NCBI GenBank assembly: GCA_902797015.1 | Contig: CADBRG010000305.1 | Coordinates: 1-9,205 of the forward strand | Direction: 5' to 3' | From: an uncultured Lachnospiraceae bacterium | Lineage (GTDB): Bacteria > Bacillota > Clostridia > Lachnospirales > Lachnospiraceae | Length of the DNA: 9,205 nt | Part shown: piece after piece, positions 1 to 6,778 of the stretch | Numbering within the stretch: position 1 is the first letter of the stretch | Layout of the letters: the number at the start of each line of letters is the position of its first letter | Notes under the pieces: model-generated | What the model saw: only the letters and a program-made list of their open reading frames with translations | What the model was told of the DNA's origin: nothing | Database searches by the model: none | Position numbers and translations under genes: made by a program

Positions 1-722
1 CACTGACATATGATCGTGCTGACTTCATCTTTATGCTGAATTACAAAGCTTGCTATTTCCTTTGCCTGCCTCTCCGAAAACGAAACAAAAATCGTATCAT
101 CATCCGCTTCATAGTCATAAAGAGAATACGCATCATCAAAAACAAGACTTAAAAAGAAATCCGGCTGGTGCAGAAGCTCGACTTCCGGTGCATCCGAATC
201 ACATATACTGATAACGGCTGTTTTCTTTTCAAACGGAAATAAAGAGAATAATTCCAGCATAGTTCGATCACATACTTGTATGAGCAAATCTTTATTTGCA
301 AACATCTTTTTTATTCTTGTCGCGGATACTGCGTGCCGTAGCCAATTTTGATAGACAGCTCCCGGCGAATCATAATCTTGAATAAGCGTTGCGAACAAAT
401 CATTGAAATCTCGCTTAACTATTAAATGATTGCCCGCTCCAAGATTGACATATTCCCAACCGTCTGGAACTTTAGAGCCTACGCCAGTCAGCGTAAAAGT
501 ACATCTGTCAATTGCTGGAAAAGCTCTTTGAATCGTTTCCCATTTTAGATCTCCAGTATAATAGTTTGCATGATAAATTTTTCCTTGTTTCGTGACGAAA
601 TAAATGCCTCCTCCTTCTCCCATCGCTCCAATTTTCGCAAATTGAAAGAAAACAGCTTCATCCAGAAGTTCTCTTGTAAAAGTGGTATCTGTCAATTCAG
701 CTTGCTTAATCGCATAGTCCAT
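1..722 (-). CDS. Phosphatase-like (DSP/PTP superfamily) protein, N-terminal part (3' end outside window)
   Basis: An open frame runs from ATG 722 off the left edge (240 full codons). The start is well supported by AGAGGTG with a 5-nt spacer. Residues ~143-240 match the beginning of a dual-specificity/tyrosine-phosphatase-like domain of the small bacterial cytosolic type: DLLIQVCDR, then AVISICDSDAPE (169-180), then LSLVFDD (191-197), then a helix with RQAKEIASFVIQHKDEV and the strand STIICQ (235-240). In this fold that strand leads directly into the Cys-x5-Arg loop; the next codon begins TG, consistent with Cys, but the catalytic loop lies outside the window. Residues 1-140 form a domain I do not recognise, with a Gly-rich segment AMGEGGGIYFVTKQGKIYH (33-51). 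The gene is visibly more AT-rich than the operon to its right and has its own candidate promoter, so it may be a separately acquired cargo gene. Confidence 0.75.
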   Translation of the reverse strand, partial: MDYAIKQAELTDTTFTRELLDEAVFFQFAKIGAMGEGGGIYFVTKQGKIYHANYYTGDLKWETIQRAFPAIDRCTFTLTGVGSKVPDGWEYVNLGAGNHLIVKRDFNDLFATLIQDYDSPGAVYQNWLRHAVSATRIKKMFANKDLLIQVCDRTMLELFSLFPFEKKTAVISICDSDAPEVELLHQPDFFLSLVFDDAYSLYDYEADDDTIFVSFSERQAKEIASFVIQHKDEVSTIICQ

Positions 723-748
723 TGCTACACCTCTGAAAAGTCTAATTT

Positions 749-777
749 ATTACAAAACCAGATAGTGTTACTGTCTA
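749..777 (-). promoter_or_regulatory. Candidate sigma-A promoter for the phosphatase-like gene
   Basis: On the minus strand, TAGACA (777-772, five of six consensus bases) is followed after exactly 17 nt by TGTAAT (754-749, five of six). A start site near 742 would leave a ~20-nt leader carrying the Shine-Dalgarno AGAGGTG (734-728), 5 nt before ATG 722. The -35 box overlaps the stop codon of the RecF-like gene. An imperfect 17-bp palindrome, AGACAGTAACACTATCT (775-759), covers the -35 box and spacer and could be an operator; this is weak because short AT-rich palindromes arise by chance. Confidence 0.45.
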
Positions 778-1578
778 TGAAGCCCAAAATATTTGTCTGT
801 TGAGTTTCACGGCCCTGTTCATAAACGCCTTCATGACATCCGATGAAATCAACTCTTTATCCGTTCCCGCAATAAACAGCGGCCAATCTTCATGGTTGAG
901 GTTCCTTATTGTTTCAACTTCTTTCCAGAACTCGTTCACAAACAAAAAACTGTATAATTCCAAAGTCTTTTTTTCTGTTTCCCCTATGCGAAAATGGGGC
1001 AGTACCATTTCCTGCTTTAATGAGAACTCACCCTTTGAATCTATGACAATGAAACGATCTTTATCGGGAAGGAGTTTCTCCGGCTCAAAATCCCGAATAT
1101 ATCTGTTCAGGCATTGCCGGAATGTCCGTGTCATACCGATCCCGTTCGTCATGTTGGAGAATCCTTTTTCCCCGAAATACTTGTCCGCATCTTTGTATTG
1201 CTGCAGTCTTTTGGCATACTGCTCTGACTCGTTCCCGAAAAAGCAGGAATTCCGACTTTGTTCCGGACTTTGCTGTATGCTTTCAAAAAAGTCCTCTTTG
1301 TATCCGGTCGCAATATGCGTGATTGTTCCATTCATATTCCCTTTTGCAGTGACAGAGACTGCTCTTTGTTCTATTATTTCGACGCAGAGATATGTATCTT
1401 CGCATATCTTCGGAATCCCGCCCATGTTTGCCAGTGTAAGATTCTTTGCAGCAACCCCTATGGCTTTTAATACCGAATATGCGTATTTGCTGTCCAACCG
1501 AACCAGCGTTTTATCGAAATTTGCTTCAAAGTGATCAATACCTTCAAAATTATCGATCACTATCTTTTGCAAATGCAA
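775..1578 (-). CDS. RecF/SMC-like protein lacking Walker motifs (pseudo-ATPase)
   Basis: A 267-residue protein with the architecture of a small RecF/SMC (ABC-type) ATPase but without its catalytic signatures. The N-terminus, LQKIVIDNFEGIDHFEANF (3-21), is the typical first beta hairpin of RecF-like proteins. Where the P-loop should follow, it reads RLDSKYAYSVLKAIGVA (27-43) with no GxxGxGKS/T. Near the C-terminus RIGETEKK (197-204) sits where the LSxGE signature is expected, and PLFIAGTDKELISSDV (233-248) where Walker B and the D-loop are expected, without the Asp-Glu pair. NRQIFW ends the fold. It may be a structural partner of other ATPases or a nucleotide-independent DNA-binding protein. 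I chose TTG 1578 because AAAGGGG lies 7 nt upstream and no in-frame ATG precedes the domain. It is separated from the CbbX-like gene by 60 bp. The family assignment is by pattern only. Confidence 0.7.
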   Translation of the reverse strand: MHLQKIVIDNFEGIDHFEANFDKTLVRLDSKYAYSVLKAIGVAAKNLTLANMGGIPKICEDTYLCVEIIEQRAVSVTAKGNMNGTITHIATGYKEDFFESIQQSPEQSRNSCFFGNESEQYAKRLQQYKDADKYFGEKGFSNMTNGIGMTRTFRQCLNRYIRDFEPEKLLPDKDRFIVIDSKGEFSLKQEMVLPHFRIGETEKKTLELYSFLFVNEFWKEVETIRNLNHEDWPLFIAGTDKELISSDVMKAFMNRAVKLNRQIFWAS

Positions 1579-1649
1579 AACACATCCCCTTTGTATCTGA
1601 TTACATAGTCCATCACTATCGAGACCTTGCCGGCCTTTTTAAGCAACAC
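1560..1649 (-). CDS. Possible 29-codon small ORF bridging two genes
   Basis: A frame beginning with GTG 1649 (or ATG 1613) overlaps the end of the CbbX-like gene by 11 bp and the start of the RecF-like gene by 19 bp. It contains VMDYVIRYKGDVFCIC and ends in TAG. Its start has only a weak ribosome binding site (GAAAGATCGG for GTG, AAGG 11 nt before ATG 1613). The downstream gene's Shine-Dalgarno lies inside it. It could be a small protein, a coupling leader, or a relic of a longer gene. The frame shared by the two flanking genes reads through this gap without further stops after the TAA at 1641-1639, but its translation there does not look protein-like. Confidence 0.25.
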   Translation of the reverse strand: MLLKKAGKVSIVMDYVIRYKGDVFCICKR

Positions 1650-3660
1650 AAAAACCGATCTTTCTTGTTTTTGTTTTTTGGCATACGGGTATTTCTTCAA
1701 TATCTTCTCCACAAATAGTGGTCACGTCATCCGTGTTTACTTCATCGTAGTCCATTGCCAAAAGTCTTGTTGCCTGTGCCATTTTTGCTTTTTCAAGCAC
1801 ATTCCGGACATACCTGCCGTTGCCGAAATTACTTTCTCCCCGGGCAGTCTCGAAGATGCCTTTCAGTCTGACGCATGCCTCTTCGCTTAGAGTAATACCT
1901 TTCCGCTTTGCCAACAGATTCGCAATTCCGCAGAGCTCCGACGTGTTGTAATCCGCAAAAGGAACGTGATATGCGATACGAGAGCGGAGCCCTGGGTTTT
2001 TCTGAAGAAAATGCTCCATTTTATCCGGGTAACCTGCAAATATCACCACAACATCATCCCGGTGGTTTTCCATTTCCTGAACGATCGTGTTGATTGCTTC
2101 ATCGCCGAAAGATCCGTCCCTGTCATCTACCAGGGAATAAGCTTCATCAATAAAGAGAACGCTTCCCTGTGCTTCACGAAACTTTTTCTGAATGGCCGGC
2201 GCTGTCCATCCGACATATTTTCCGACAAGATCTCCTCGGCCCACCTCTATCAGTTCACCTTTAGACAGCAGATCGTTTTCTTTCATGATCCTGGCAAACA
2301 GCCTTGCAGTGCTGGTCTTTGCTGTTCCGGGATTTCCGGTAAAAACCATATGCATGGCAGGTCGGTCCGCCTTCATCCCCTTTTCCGCAAATATTTTTTG
2401 AGCCTTATAATAATTCAGTGCCCGGATAATAATGTTCTTAGCCTCATCAAGACCGATCATTTCCATCAGTTCATCATAAGCCGAACCTCTGGGAGCAGCC
2501 TTAATGACTTCCTGTCTCGCAGCGGTAATGTCTTTGTACTGAGGATAAATTTCATTCTTTAACTCGCTGCAGAACCATTCGTCGAAAATCTTGCGAAGAT
2601 CCGGTGCCAGATATTCTTTTCCTTCCTCCAAGCCTGCGAAGAGGGTATCATCCGTGGAAACTTCATGATCCGCTGCCAGCATTTTCAGGAATTCCTTTGC
2701 CCGGCCCCCGGAAACAAATTCCTCTTTCAATTCCACAAAGCTTGCCCCGCCGAGGTTTTCATAAAAGAGCTCCTTGGATTTTGAACACTCACGGGGAAAA
2801 CAGAACACTGTCAGCACCTTGTTCTGATATCTCATCATCGTCTTGCAGAGTATTTCAATGGTTTCCCTGCTGCCGGAAGCATAATTGTCTTCCGTATCAT
2901 CTCCCGCAAGATAGTTCACGACCAAGGCGCTGCCGGCACTGCTTTTATACAGGGCATCATAAACAGAAGATGAAAAATGTTCTCCCGGTCTGAAATCCAC
3001 ATAGCTGAACCGCCGGCTCTGGAGCCGATTATTCTCATACAGCGCCTGAAAAAGCATCTTGCTGATTTCGATCCGCGTGTCATCATCGTCGGTCTGAATC
3101 ATATAATGAACCGGATGTCCGTGAAATTTATTTGTTCTGCTCCCTGCATAAATACGATCAAGTTCAGGAATGAACGTGCCGCTTGTAAGAAAACGCTTAG
3201 ATTCGTTATATATATTTTCCCGGTCTGCCTCGTCGATCATATATTCGCAGTAATCTACATTCCTTCCAAACCTGCGATCCAGTTTGTCCAGATCGAACTG
3301 TTCTAAAATATCATCATCGTCGTCTATAAAATCATTTCGGCAGGAACACTGGAGCATATTTCGGGCAGTGTTAAATGTTGTTTCTTCAAGACAGGTATCT
3401 TTCAACTCCAGGCCGACTGCATCAACGTATTCAGCCAGATGCTCTTCTGCGAATTGCGGCTGCCGGCATATGATGCCTATGGATTCCGTGTCCTCTGAAG
3501 CGGTTGAAACATAAAAGAATCCCTGCTTCTGAAGCTTTCTGTTATACGCCTTGCTTTTCATTGCAATGCTTCTGCATTTTTCGCGGAACACCCTGCGGTT
3601 ATTGTTTTCCTCCGACCATTTTTCGTCCGTAATGAAGCCTTCAAACTCATAAAACAGCAT
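1639..3660 (-). CDS. CbbX/SpoVK-type AAA+ ATPase with degenerate N-terminal AAA-like domain
   Basis: A 673-residue ring-type ATPase. The C-terminal domain (about 395-650) is a clear CbbX/SpoVK-type AAA+ module: Walker A GNPGTAKT (442-449, with Ala where GTGKT is usual), Walker B LFIDE (502-506), the sensor 1 region AGYPDKM (542-548), arginine-finger region NPGLRSRI (555-562) and sensor 2 region NGRYVRNVLEKA (614-625). CbbX-like ATPases remodel partner proteins. The region at about 165-375 has the outline of a second AAA domain (HPVHYMIQ, then GSALVVNY, then KVLTVFCFPRE), but the Walker A position reads TDDDDTRIEIS and the Walker B strand lacks DE, so it probably does not hydrolyse ATP. Acidic runs occur at 113-117 and 191-194. 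I chose ATG 3660 (AGGGG 9 nt upstream); ATG 3678 or TTG 3681 in frame are alternatives. It overlaps the GNAT gene by 14 bp. Confidence 0.88.
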   Translation of the reverse strand: MLFYEFEGFITDEKWSEENNNRRVFREKCRSIAMKSKAYNRKLQKQGFFYVSTASEDTESIGIICRQPQFAEEHLAEYVDAVGLELKDTCLEETTFNTARNMLQCSCRNDFIDDDDDILEQFDLDKLDRRFGRNVDYCEYMIDEADRENIYNESKRFLTSGTFIPELDRIYAGSRTNKFHGHPVHYMIQTDDDDTRIEISKMLFQALYENNRLQSRRFSYVDFRPGEHFSSSVYDALYKSSAGSALVVNYLAGDDTEDNYASGSRETIEILCKTMMRYQNKVLTVFCFPRECSKSKELFYENLGGASFVELKEEFVSGGRAKEFLKMLAADHEVSTDDTLFAGLEEGKEYLAPDLRKIFDEWFCSELKNEIYPQYKDITAARQEVIKAAPRGSAYDELMEMIGLDEAKNIIIRALNYYKAQKIFAEKGMKADRPAMHMVFTGNPGTAKTSTARLFARIMKENDLLSKGELIEVGRGDLVGKYVGWTAPAIQKKFREAQGSVLFIDEAYSLVDDRDGSFGDEAINTIVQEMENHRDDVVVIFAGYPDKMEHFLQKNPGLRSRIAYHVPFADYNTSELCGIANLLAKRKGITLSEEACVRLKGIFETARGESNFGNGRYVRNVLEKAKMAQATRLLAMDYDEVNTDDVTTICGEDIEEIPVCQKTKTRKIGFCVA

Positions 3661-4171
3661 ACATGTAATCCCCTTCATCAAATCTTATATTTCCCGTGAT
3701 CTTGTTCCTTAGCCGGTAAACCCGAAGAGCTGTCATCTGGCGATCGTTCCCTCTTTCCTGAAAATTCAGGCTGAATCCTATAGCCGCTTTCTCAAAGCCA
3801 GTTTTTTCAAGCAATCGGACTGACGCCTTATTCTCATAAAGCGTTTCTGCCTCAATTACCTTCTCCAGCTGCCCGGTGACCCGGCCGGAAAAATAAGCAT
3901 CGATTAGCAATTTGACTGCTTTGGTTCCGAAAGCTCTCTGCCTGAATTCCTTAAAGATATGAAATTCCAGGTTATCCGTCTCGGGAGTAATCCCAACATA
4001 TCCGACCATAACGTCCTCGGCTTTCAGATATACGGAGTAATAAACGACCTCTGGAGTCTTCATGCTGATACACTCGATCAATTCATCGGTCTGTTCACAG
4101 CCATATTGAAAATAAAGCTCATTTGCGGCAACAACGTGCCGGACGTAATTATTCCAGTCTCCGTCGGTCAT
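3647..4171 (-). CDS. GNAT-family N-acetyltransferase (5' end probably frameshifted)
   Basis: A 174-residue GNAT acetyltransferase, expected to transfer acetyl from acetyl-CoA to an amino group of a protein or small molecule. The acetyl-CoA binding motif A region is seen as EFRQRAFGTKAVKLLI (75-90), following the beta-4 strand NLEFHIF. It fits R-x-x-G-x-x-A and departs from the usual G/A at the last loop position. The motif B region YENKASVRLLEKTGF (112-126) contains the common N..S..L.EK.GF pattern. The frame starts at ATG 4171, which has no good ribosome binding site, and it lacks the N-terminal beta strand visible just upstream; the intended start is probably ATG 4218. The 3' end overlaps the CbbX-like gene by 14 bp (start at 3660), so the two are coupled. 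The substrate cannot be inferred; a cotranscribed ATPase or an element-encoded target is possible. Confidence 0.85.
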   Translation of the reverse strand: MTDGDWNNYVRHVVAANELYFQYGCEQTDELIECISMKTPEVVYYSVYLKAEDVMVGYVGITPETDNLEFHIFKEFRQRAFGTKAVKLLIDAYFSGRVTGQLEKVIEAETLYENKASVRLLEKTGFEKAAIGFSLNFQERGNDRQMTALRVYRLRNKITGNIRFDEGDYMYAVL

Positions 4172-4218
4172 ATCACGGAGTTCGTATTCCCATCATTAAA
4201 GCAGCAGTTCTGTTTCAT
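4168..4218 (-). CDS. 16-codon leader frame, or the frameshifted 5' end of the GNAT gene
   Basis: An ATG at 4218 has the best Shine-Dalgarno in the area (AAAAGGTGA, 5 nt away) and opens a frame reading MKQNCCFNDGNTNSVI. Its TGA overlaps the downstream ATG at 4171 in an ATGA arrangement, which permits translational coupling. A better explanation is a broken 5' end. The codons just before ATG 4171, in the GNAT frame, read EYELRD, a typical first beta strand of GNAT proteins, but a TGA and no start codon lie ahead of them. One extra G in the GGG run at 4191-4189 would fuse the two frames into a continuous N-terminus ...FNDGEYELRDMTDGDW. Either a sequencing or assembly error, a real mutation or programmed frameshifting could produce this. 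Confidence 0.45.
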   Translation of the reverse strand: MKQNCCFNDGNTNSVI

Positions 4219-4365
4219 ATGGTTCACCTTTTCTAAACATCGGGTCGACGGATTTTTGTTTTACGTTCTTTTTTTCCAATTATGATTATATGGAGATTGA
4301 CGAACCAAAACTGGTACATAAAAGGCTTCGTCTCTGCCGTTTCTGTATCAAATCCTTCAATTTCT
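4172..4365 (-). other. Intergenic gap: hairpin, candidate -10 box, leader ORF
   Basis: This is the only sizeable break in the otherwise overlapping gene string. On the minus strand it holds, in order, an inverted repeat GACGAAGCC/GGTTCGTC (4332-4324 with 4306-4299, 17-nt loop, one bulged G), a perfect TATAAT (4290-4285), an A-rich stretch, a strong Shine-Dalgarno (AGGTGA) and a 16-codon reading frame starting at 4218. The hairpin is not followed by a T-tract, so it is not a classical terminator; it could be an mRNA processing or stability element between the VWA and GNAT parts of the operon. No complete gene is seen in it. Confidence 0.5.
4285..4290 (-). promoter_or_regulatory. Candidate -10 box (TATAAT) upstream of the GNAT gene
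   Basis: A perfect TATAAT on the minus strand lies about 67 nt upstream of the strong ribosome binding site start at 4218. At 16-18 nt upstream I see no convincing TTGACA-like hexamer, and there is no TG extension, so this is a -10 candidate only. If real, it would let the GNAT-CbbX half of the operon be expressed independently of the helicase-MoxR-VWA half. Confidence 0.3.
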
Positions 4366-5676
4366 CTATATCGTTATCCTTGCCACCTTACCCCAAGGCG
4401 GTTCAACAATTTCATTATTCAGCAGCCACAGCACAGGGATTCCTATTGCAAGCTTTTCTTTGGGGAACGGCGCATACCCATCTGTAAGAATAATGATGCT
4501 TGCAGGGAGTTTATCCCGCATGTGCTTAGCAACATATTCAAATATGATCTGAAAATCGGTGCCGCCGCCCCCGGCCGGTTTGATGACCTTGAATTCCTCT
4601 TCTGACGCGAACGGTTTTGGCTCAATAATTGCCGCATCGAAAAAGCCCAGCCAGCCTTTCAGCTTCCCGTCATACTGATCGATCGCACCTTTGATTTCCG
4701 AGTAAGCAGCCGTTATCATATCATCGGACATACTTCCCGATGTATCTATCATAAACAGAATGTCTTCAACGACATCATCCTTATCATTGAAATCCGGCAA
4801 AAAGAACGGGCACTCTTCAAAGCGCCTGTCTGGCGGAGTAAAAGAATAATCAACAATTTCTTCCTGGACGAAATCATTCAATATTGTCCGCCAGTCTGTC
4901 TGCGGCTTACGCAAATCCTTGAATATTCGCTCGGCGAACAACGGCAGCAAACCTCTTTGGTTGGAAGGATCTCGAATCGAGACTACTTCGCAGGCGTCTT
5001 CAAATCGTTTTACCCATACATCCCTTAACTCATCATCCTCTTCTTCCATACCCCATCGGGTATGATCGTCCCATACAGCCGGAAACTCATCAAGCTTTCC
5101 CCGTTCCTGCTTTGCGCGTCCAAGTGCGCTCCCTTTCGCCTCGTCATCCGGATCACTCTTGCCACAACTATCTCCACCTAAAGTACCAGTCAGCGCTGGC
5201 TTTGGTTTTCTGTTTGAAGGCGGGGGCGGGAGCATTGCATAAACCTGTTCGGCGGTATATTCATATCCTTCCTTCCCGTCAGGCGCGAGATGCATGGATT
5301 CGCCATATTTTCTCAGCGTGATCGTTCTTTGATCCATATTGTTCGACAGCAGAATATTAGAATTCACAACGATATCACAGGCAATATTAAATTGTTCATT
5401 ATCCCGCTCACCCTGACGAAAACAGTGCTGCAGGACGACATGCAGGATCTCATGCATCATAATAAAGTCGAGCTCTGAATCACTGAGCTCATCAAGAAAT
5501 CCCGGTCCGAAAAAGATCCTCCTCCCGTCCGTGGCCGCCGTCTCACAATCCTCGTCGATTGAATAAACCATATGTATCAGCAACAGCCCGTAAAACCCGT
5601 TGTTCATAAGAATGCGCATTCTGGACATCAGAAGGCGCTTCATGTATTCCTTTTTCTTTTCATCTGACAGAACCAT
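4366..5676 (-). CDS. VWA-like protein with N-terminal HExxH metallopeptidase-like domain (DUF2201 type)
   Basis: A 436-residue protein with two domains. The N-terminal part (about 10-150) carries HEILH (75-79) followed by a conserved-looking ACDIVVN segment (99-105), as in the putative metallopeptidase domain paired with VWA-like domains (DUF2201 family). The C-terminal part (about 303-436) is a VWA-like fold with a complete MIDAS: DTSGS (311-315), Thr373 in GGGGTDF, and Asp399 in LTDG. Between them is a low-complexity linker rich in Pro, Lys, Gly and acidic residues (about 150-215). Known family biology is that MoxR AAA+ proteins work with VWA partners whose metal site binds a client; whether the HExxH site is proteolytic is unknown. 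ATG 5676 is preceded by AAAGGAA at suitable spacing and lies 17 bp inside the MoxR gene. There is no signal peptide. Both metal sites look intact, so this is not a decayed copy. Confidence 0.9.
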   Translation of the reverse strand: MVLSDEKKKEYMKRLLMSRMRILMNNGFYGLLLIHMVYSIDEDCETAATDGRRIFFGPGFLDELSDSELDFIMMHEILHVVLQHCFRQGERDNEQFNIACDIVVNSNILLSNNMDQRTITLRKYGESMHLAPDGKEGYEYTAEQVYAMLPPPPSNRKPKPALTGTLGGDSCGKSDPDDEAKGSALGRAKQERGKLDEFPAVWDDHTRWGMEEEDDELRDVWVKRFEDACEVVSIRDPSNQRGLLPLFAERIFKDLRKPQTDWRTILNDFVQEEIVDYSFTPPDRRFEECPFFLPDFNDKDDVVEDILFMIDTSGSMSDDMITAAYSEIKGAIDQYDGKLKGWLGFFDAAIIEPKPFASEEEFKVIKPAGGGGTDFQIIFEYVAKHMRDKLPASIIILTDGYAPFPKEKLAIGIPVLWLLNNEIVEPPWGKVARITI

Positions 5677-6778
5677 TCATTAAGCTTCCTTTCCCCTGCA
5701 TCCATTTATTGAATTCCGGGATCGTCAATAACTTGTTCTTATAGTCTTTTTCAATGTACATATAATCTTTTAAGAGGACCACGCTAAAATCCGGCGGCAT
5801 CCTGTCCGCGTAGCAAATCGAATTGGCGATGCGGGACAGATCATCTTTATGGTCACGGGCATAGCAGGTCATGGAAGAGACCAGCGCGTACATGGCATCC
5901 GTATTCTGCGGCAGAGCCGGCATTTTTCCGTCAAAAATGTCCTCTATTGCCGGAAGATTTCTGTACACTTTTGCCCAGGTCCTGAATTCGACCGCAACAC
6001 CGGAACCGACGATGCCCGCGATAAGTGAATACATATCTTCAATATCATCATGGATGCCGTTAAGAATGCTGCTGACCATTTCCCAAGCTCTCGGCGTTGG
6101 AAAGGCAAGATCATCGCTGCCGGAATCAAATCCCATAAGATGCTTTTGTCTGAATGACAGAAACCCTATCACCTTGCTGTTAACACCGGAAGAGATGGCC
6201 CATTCCTTCCATGAGTTAAAGCTACCCACCACTTCGATATGCATCAACCGGTTTGCCAGTGCTTTCGGCATCTTGAAGGCTACCGATTTATCTGTTGTCC
6301 GGTTTCCGGCCGCGATCACAATACAGTTATCAGGCAGCCTGTGCTCTCCGATAACACGATCAAGTGTGATCTGGTACGCAGCTGCCTGGACAGACTGCGG
6401 GGCGGCGGATATTTCATCCAGAAACAGAATGTTTACGATGCTGTCAGAAGGATCCATCTGAAAAATCTGCGGTTTCAGCCAGACAGCAAGCGTCTTATCC
6501 GCATTTGAAGTCGGAATTCCGCGCAGGTCGATCGGATTGAACAAAAGCAGACGGACATCCGTTACCCGGACTTCCTTTTTTGTATTCCTGGTTATCTCCG
6601 CGGCAATCTGTCTTACAGCCTGTGATTTGCCTATGCCAGGAGGTCCCCACAGCATAACCGAAGGCATCGTTTTTACCGGCAGGCAGTTGTTGATCACTGT
6701 GCTGTATGCATAACCCAGTTTTTCAACCAGTTTTCCTACTGCCATGGAAGGAATGTTGCTTACCTTGACATCACTCAT
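5660..6778 (-). CDS. MoxR-type AAA+ ATPase
   Basis: This 372-residue AAA+ ATPase of the MoxR group is typically paired with a VWA protein and acts as a chaperone that matures or activates partner complexes. Visible motifs are Walker A GPPGIGKS (45-52), Walker B LFLDE (118-122), sensor 1 in IAAGN (Asn159), a candidate arginine finger in ANRLMH (Arg177), and sensor 2 in PTPRAWE (Arg230); all are intact. There is no signal peptide or membrane segment, so it is cytosolic. I chose ATG 6778, where GGGGG lies 9 nt upstream; an in-frame TTG at 6787 would add only three residues. The start overlaps the helicase stop by 8 bp, and its own stop lies 17 bp inside the VWA gene. The three are almost certainly cotranscribed, and the VWA protein is its likely direct partner. 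The substrate is unknown; the helicase is the obvious candidate (inference). Confidence 0.93.
   Translation of the reverse strand: MSDVKVSNIPSMAVGKLVEKLGYAYSTVINNCLPVKTMPSVMLWGPPGIGKSQAVRQIAAEITRNTKKEVRVTDVRLLLFNPIDLRGIPTSNADKTLAVWLKPQIFQMDPSDSIVNILFLDEISAAPQSVQAAAYQITLDRVIGEHRLPDNCIVIAAGNRTTDKSVAFKMPKALANRLMHIEVVGSFNSWKEWAISSGVNSKVIGFLSFRQKHLMGFDSGSDDLAFPTPRAWEMVSSILNGIHDDIEDMYSLIAGIVGSGVAVEFRTWAKVYRNLPAIEDIFDGKMPALPQNTDAMYALVSSMTCYARDHKDDLSRIANSICYADRMPPDFSVVLLKDYMYIEKDYKNKLLTIPEFNKWMQGKGSLMNGSVR

Noticed and set aside
710..724. Short repeat ATGGACTATG at the phosphatase-like start (722) and in the small ORF (1613), with a near copy in the CbbX-like gene near 1755
   Set aside because: Ten bases around a start codon encoding Met-Asp-Tyr; too short to distinguish from coincidence.
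759..775. Imperfect inverted repeat AGACAGTAACACTATCT as a rho-independent terminator
   Set aside because: The stem is short, AT-rich and mismatched, and is followed by GGTTTTG rather than a T-run; it overlaps the promoter candidate instead.
570..803. 77-codon open frame on the plus strand near the left edge
   Set aside because: It overlaps the start, promoter and ribosome binding site of the better supported minus-strand phosphatase-like gene.
800..1534. 244-codon open frame on the plus strand
   Set aside because: It lies antisense within the RecF-like gene, has no domain signature and no ribosome binding site; the minus-strand frame carries the recognisable protein.
1553..1585. ATG at 1585 on the minus strand as the start of the RecF-like gene
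   Set aside because: It is in a different frame, gives only ten codons before a stop, and sits directly against the GGGG with no spacer; TTG 1578 is correctly spaced and in frame.
1966..2562. 198-codon open frame on the plus strand
   Set aside because: It is fully antisense to the AAA+ domain of the CbbX-like gene, whose motifs are unambiguous.
3311..3324. GAT/GAC trinucleotide run encoding an Asp stretch, considered as a repeat element
   Set aside because: It is a short in-frame acidic tract in the CbbX-like protein and is not an independent repeat.
4286..4360. 24-codon minus-strand frame beginning TTG (LKDLIQKRQRR...) in the gap after the VWA gene
   Set aside because: No ATG, no convincing ribosome binding site, and it stops inside the TATAAT; it may be chance.
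5871..6461. 196-codon open frame on the plus strand
   Set aside because: It is antisense to the MoxR gene, with composition of a shadow frame (Ser/Arg-rich) and no motif.
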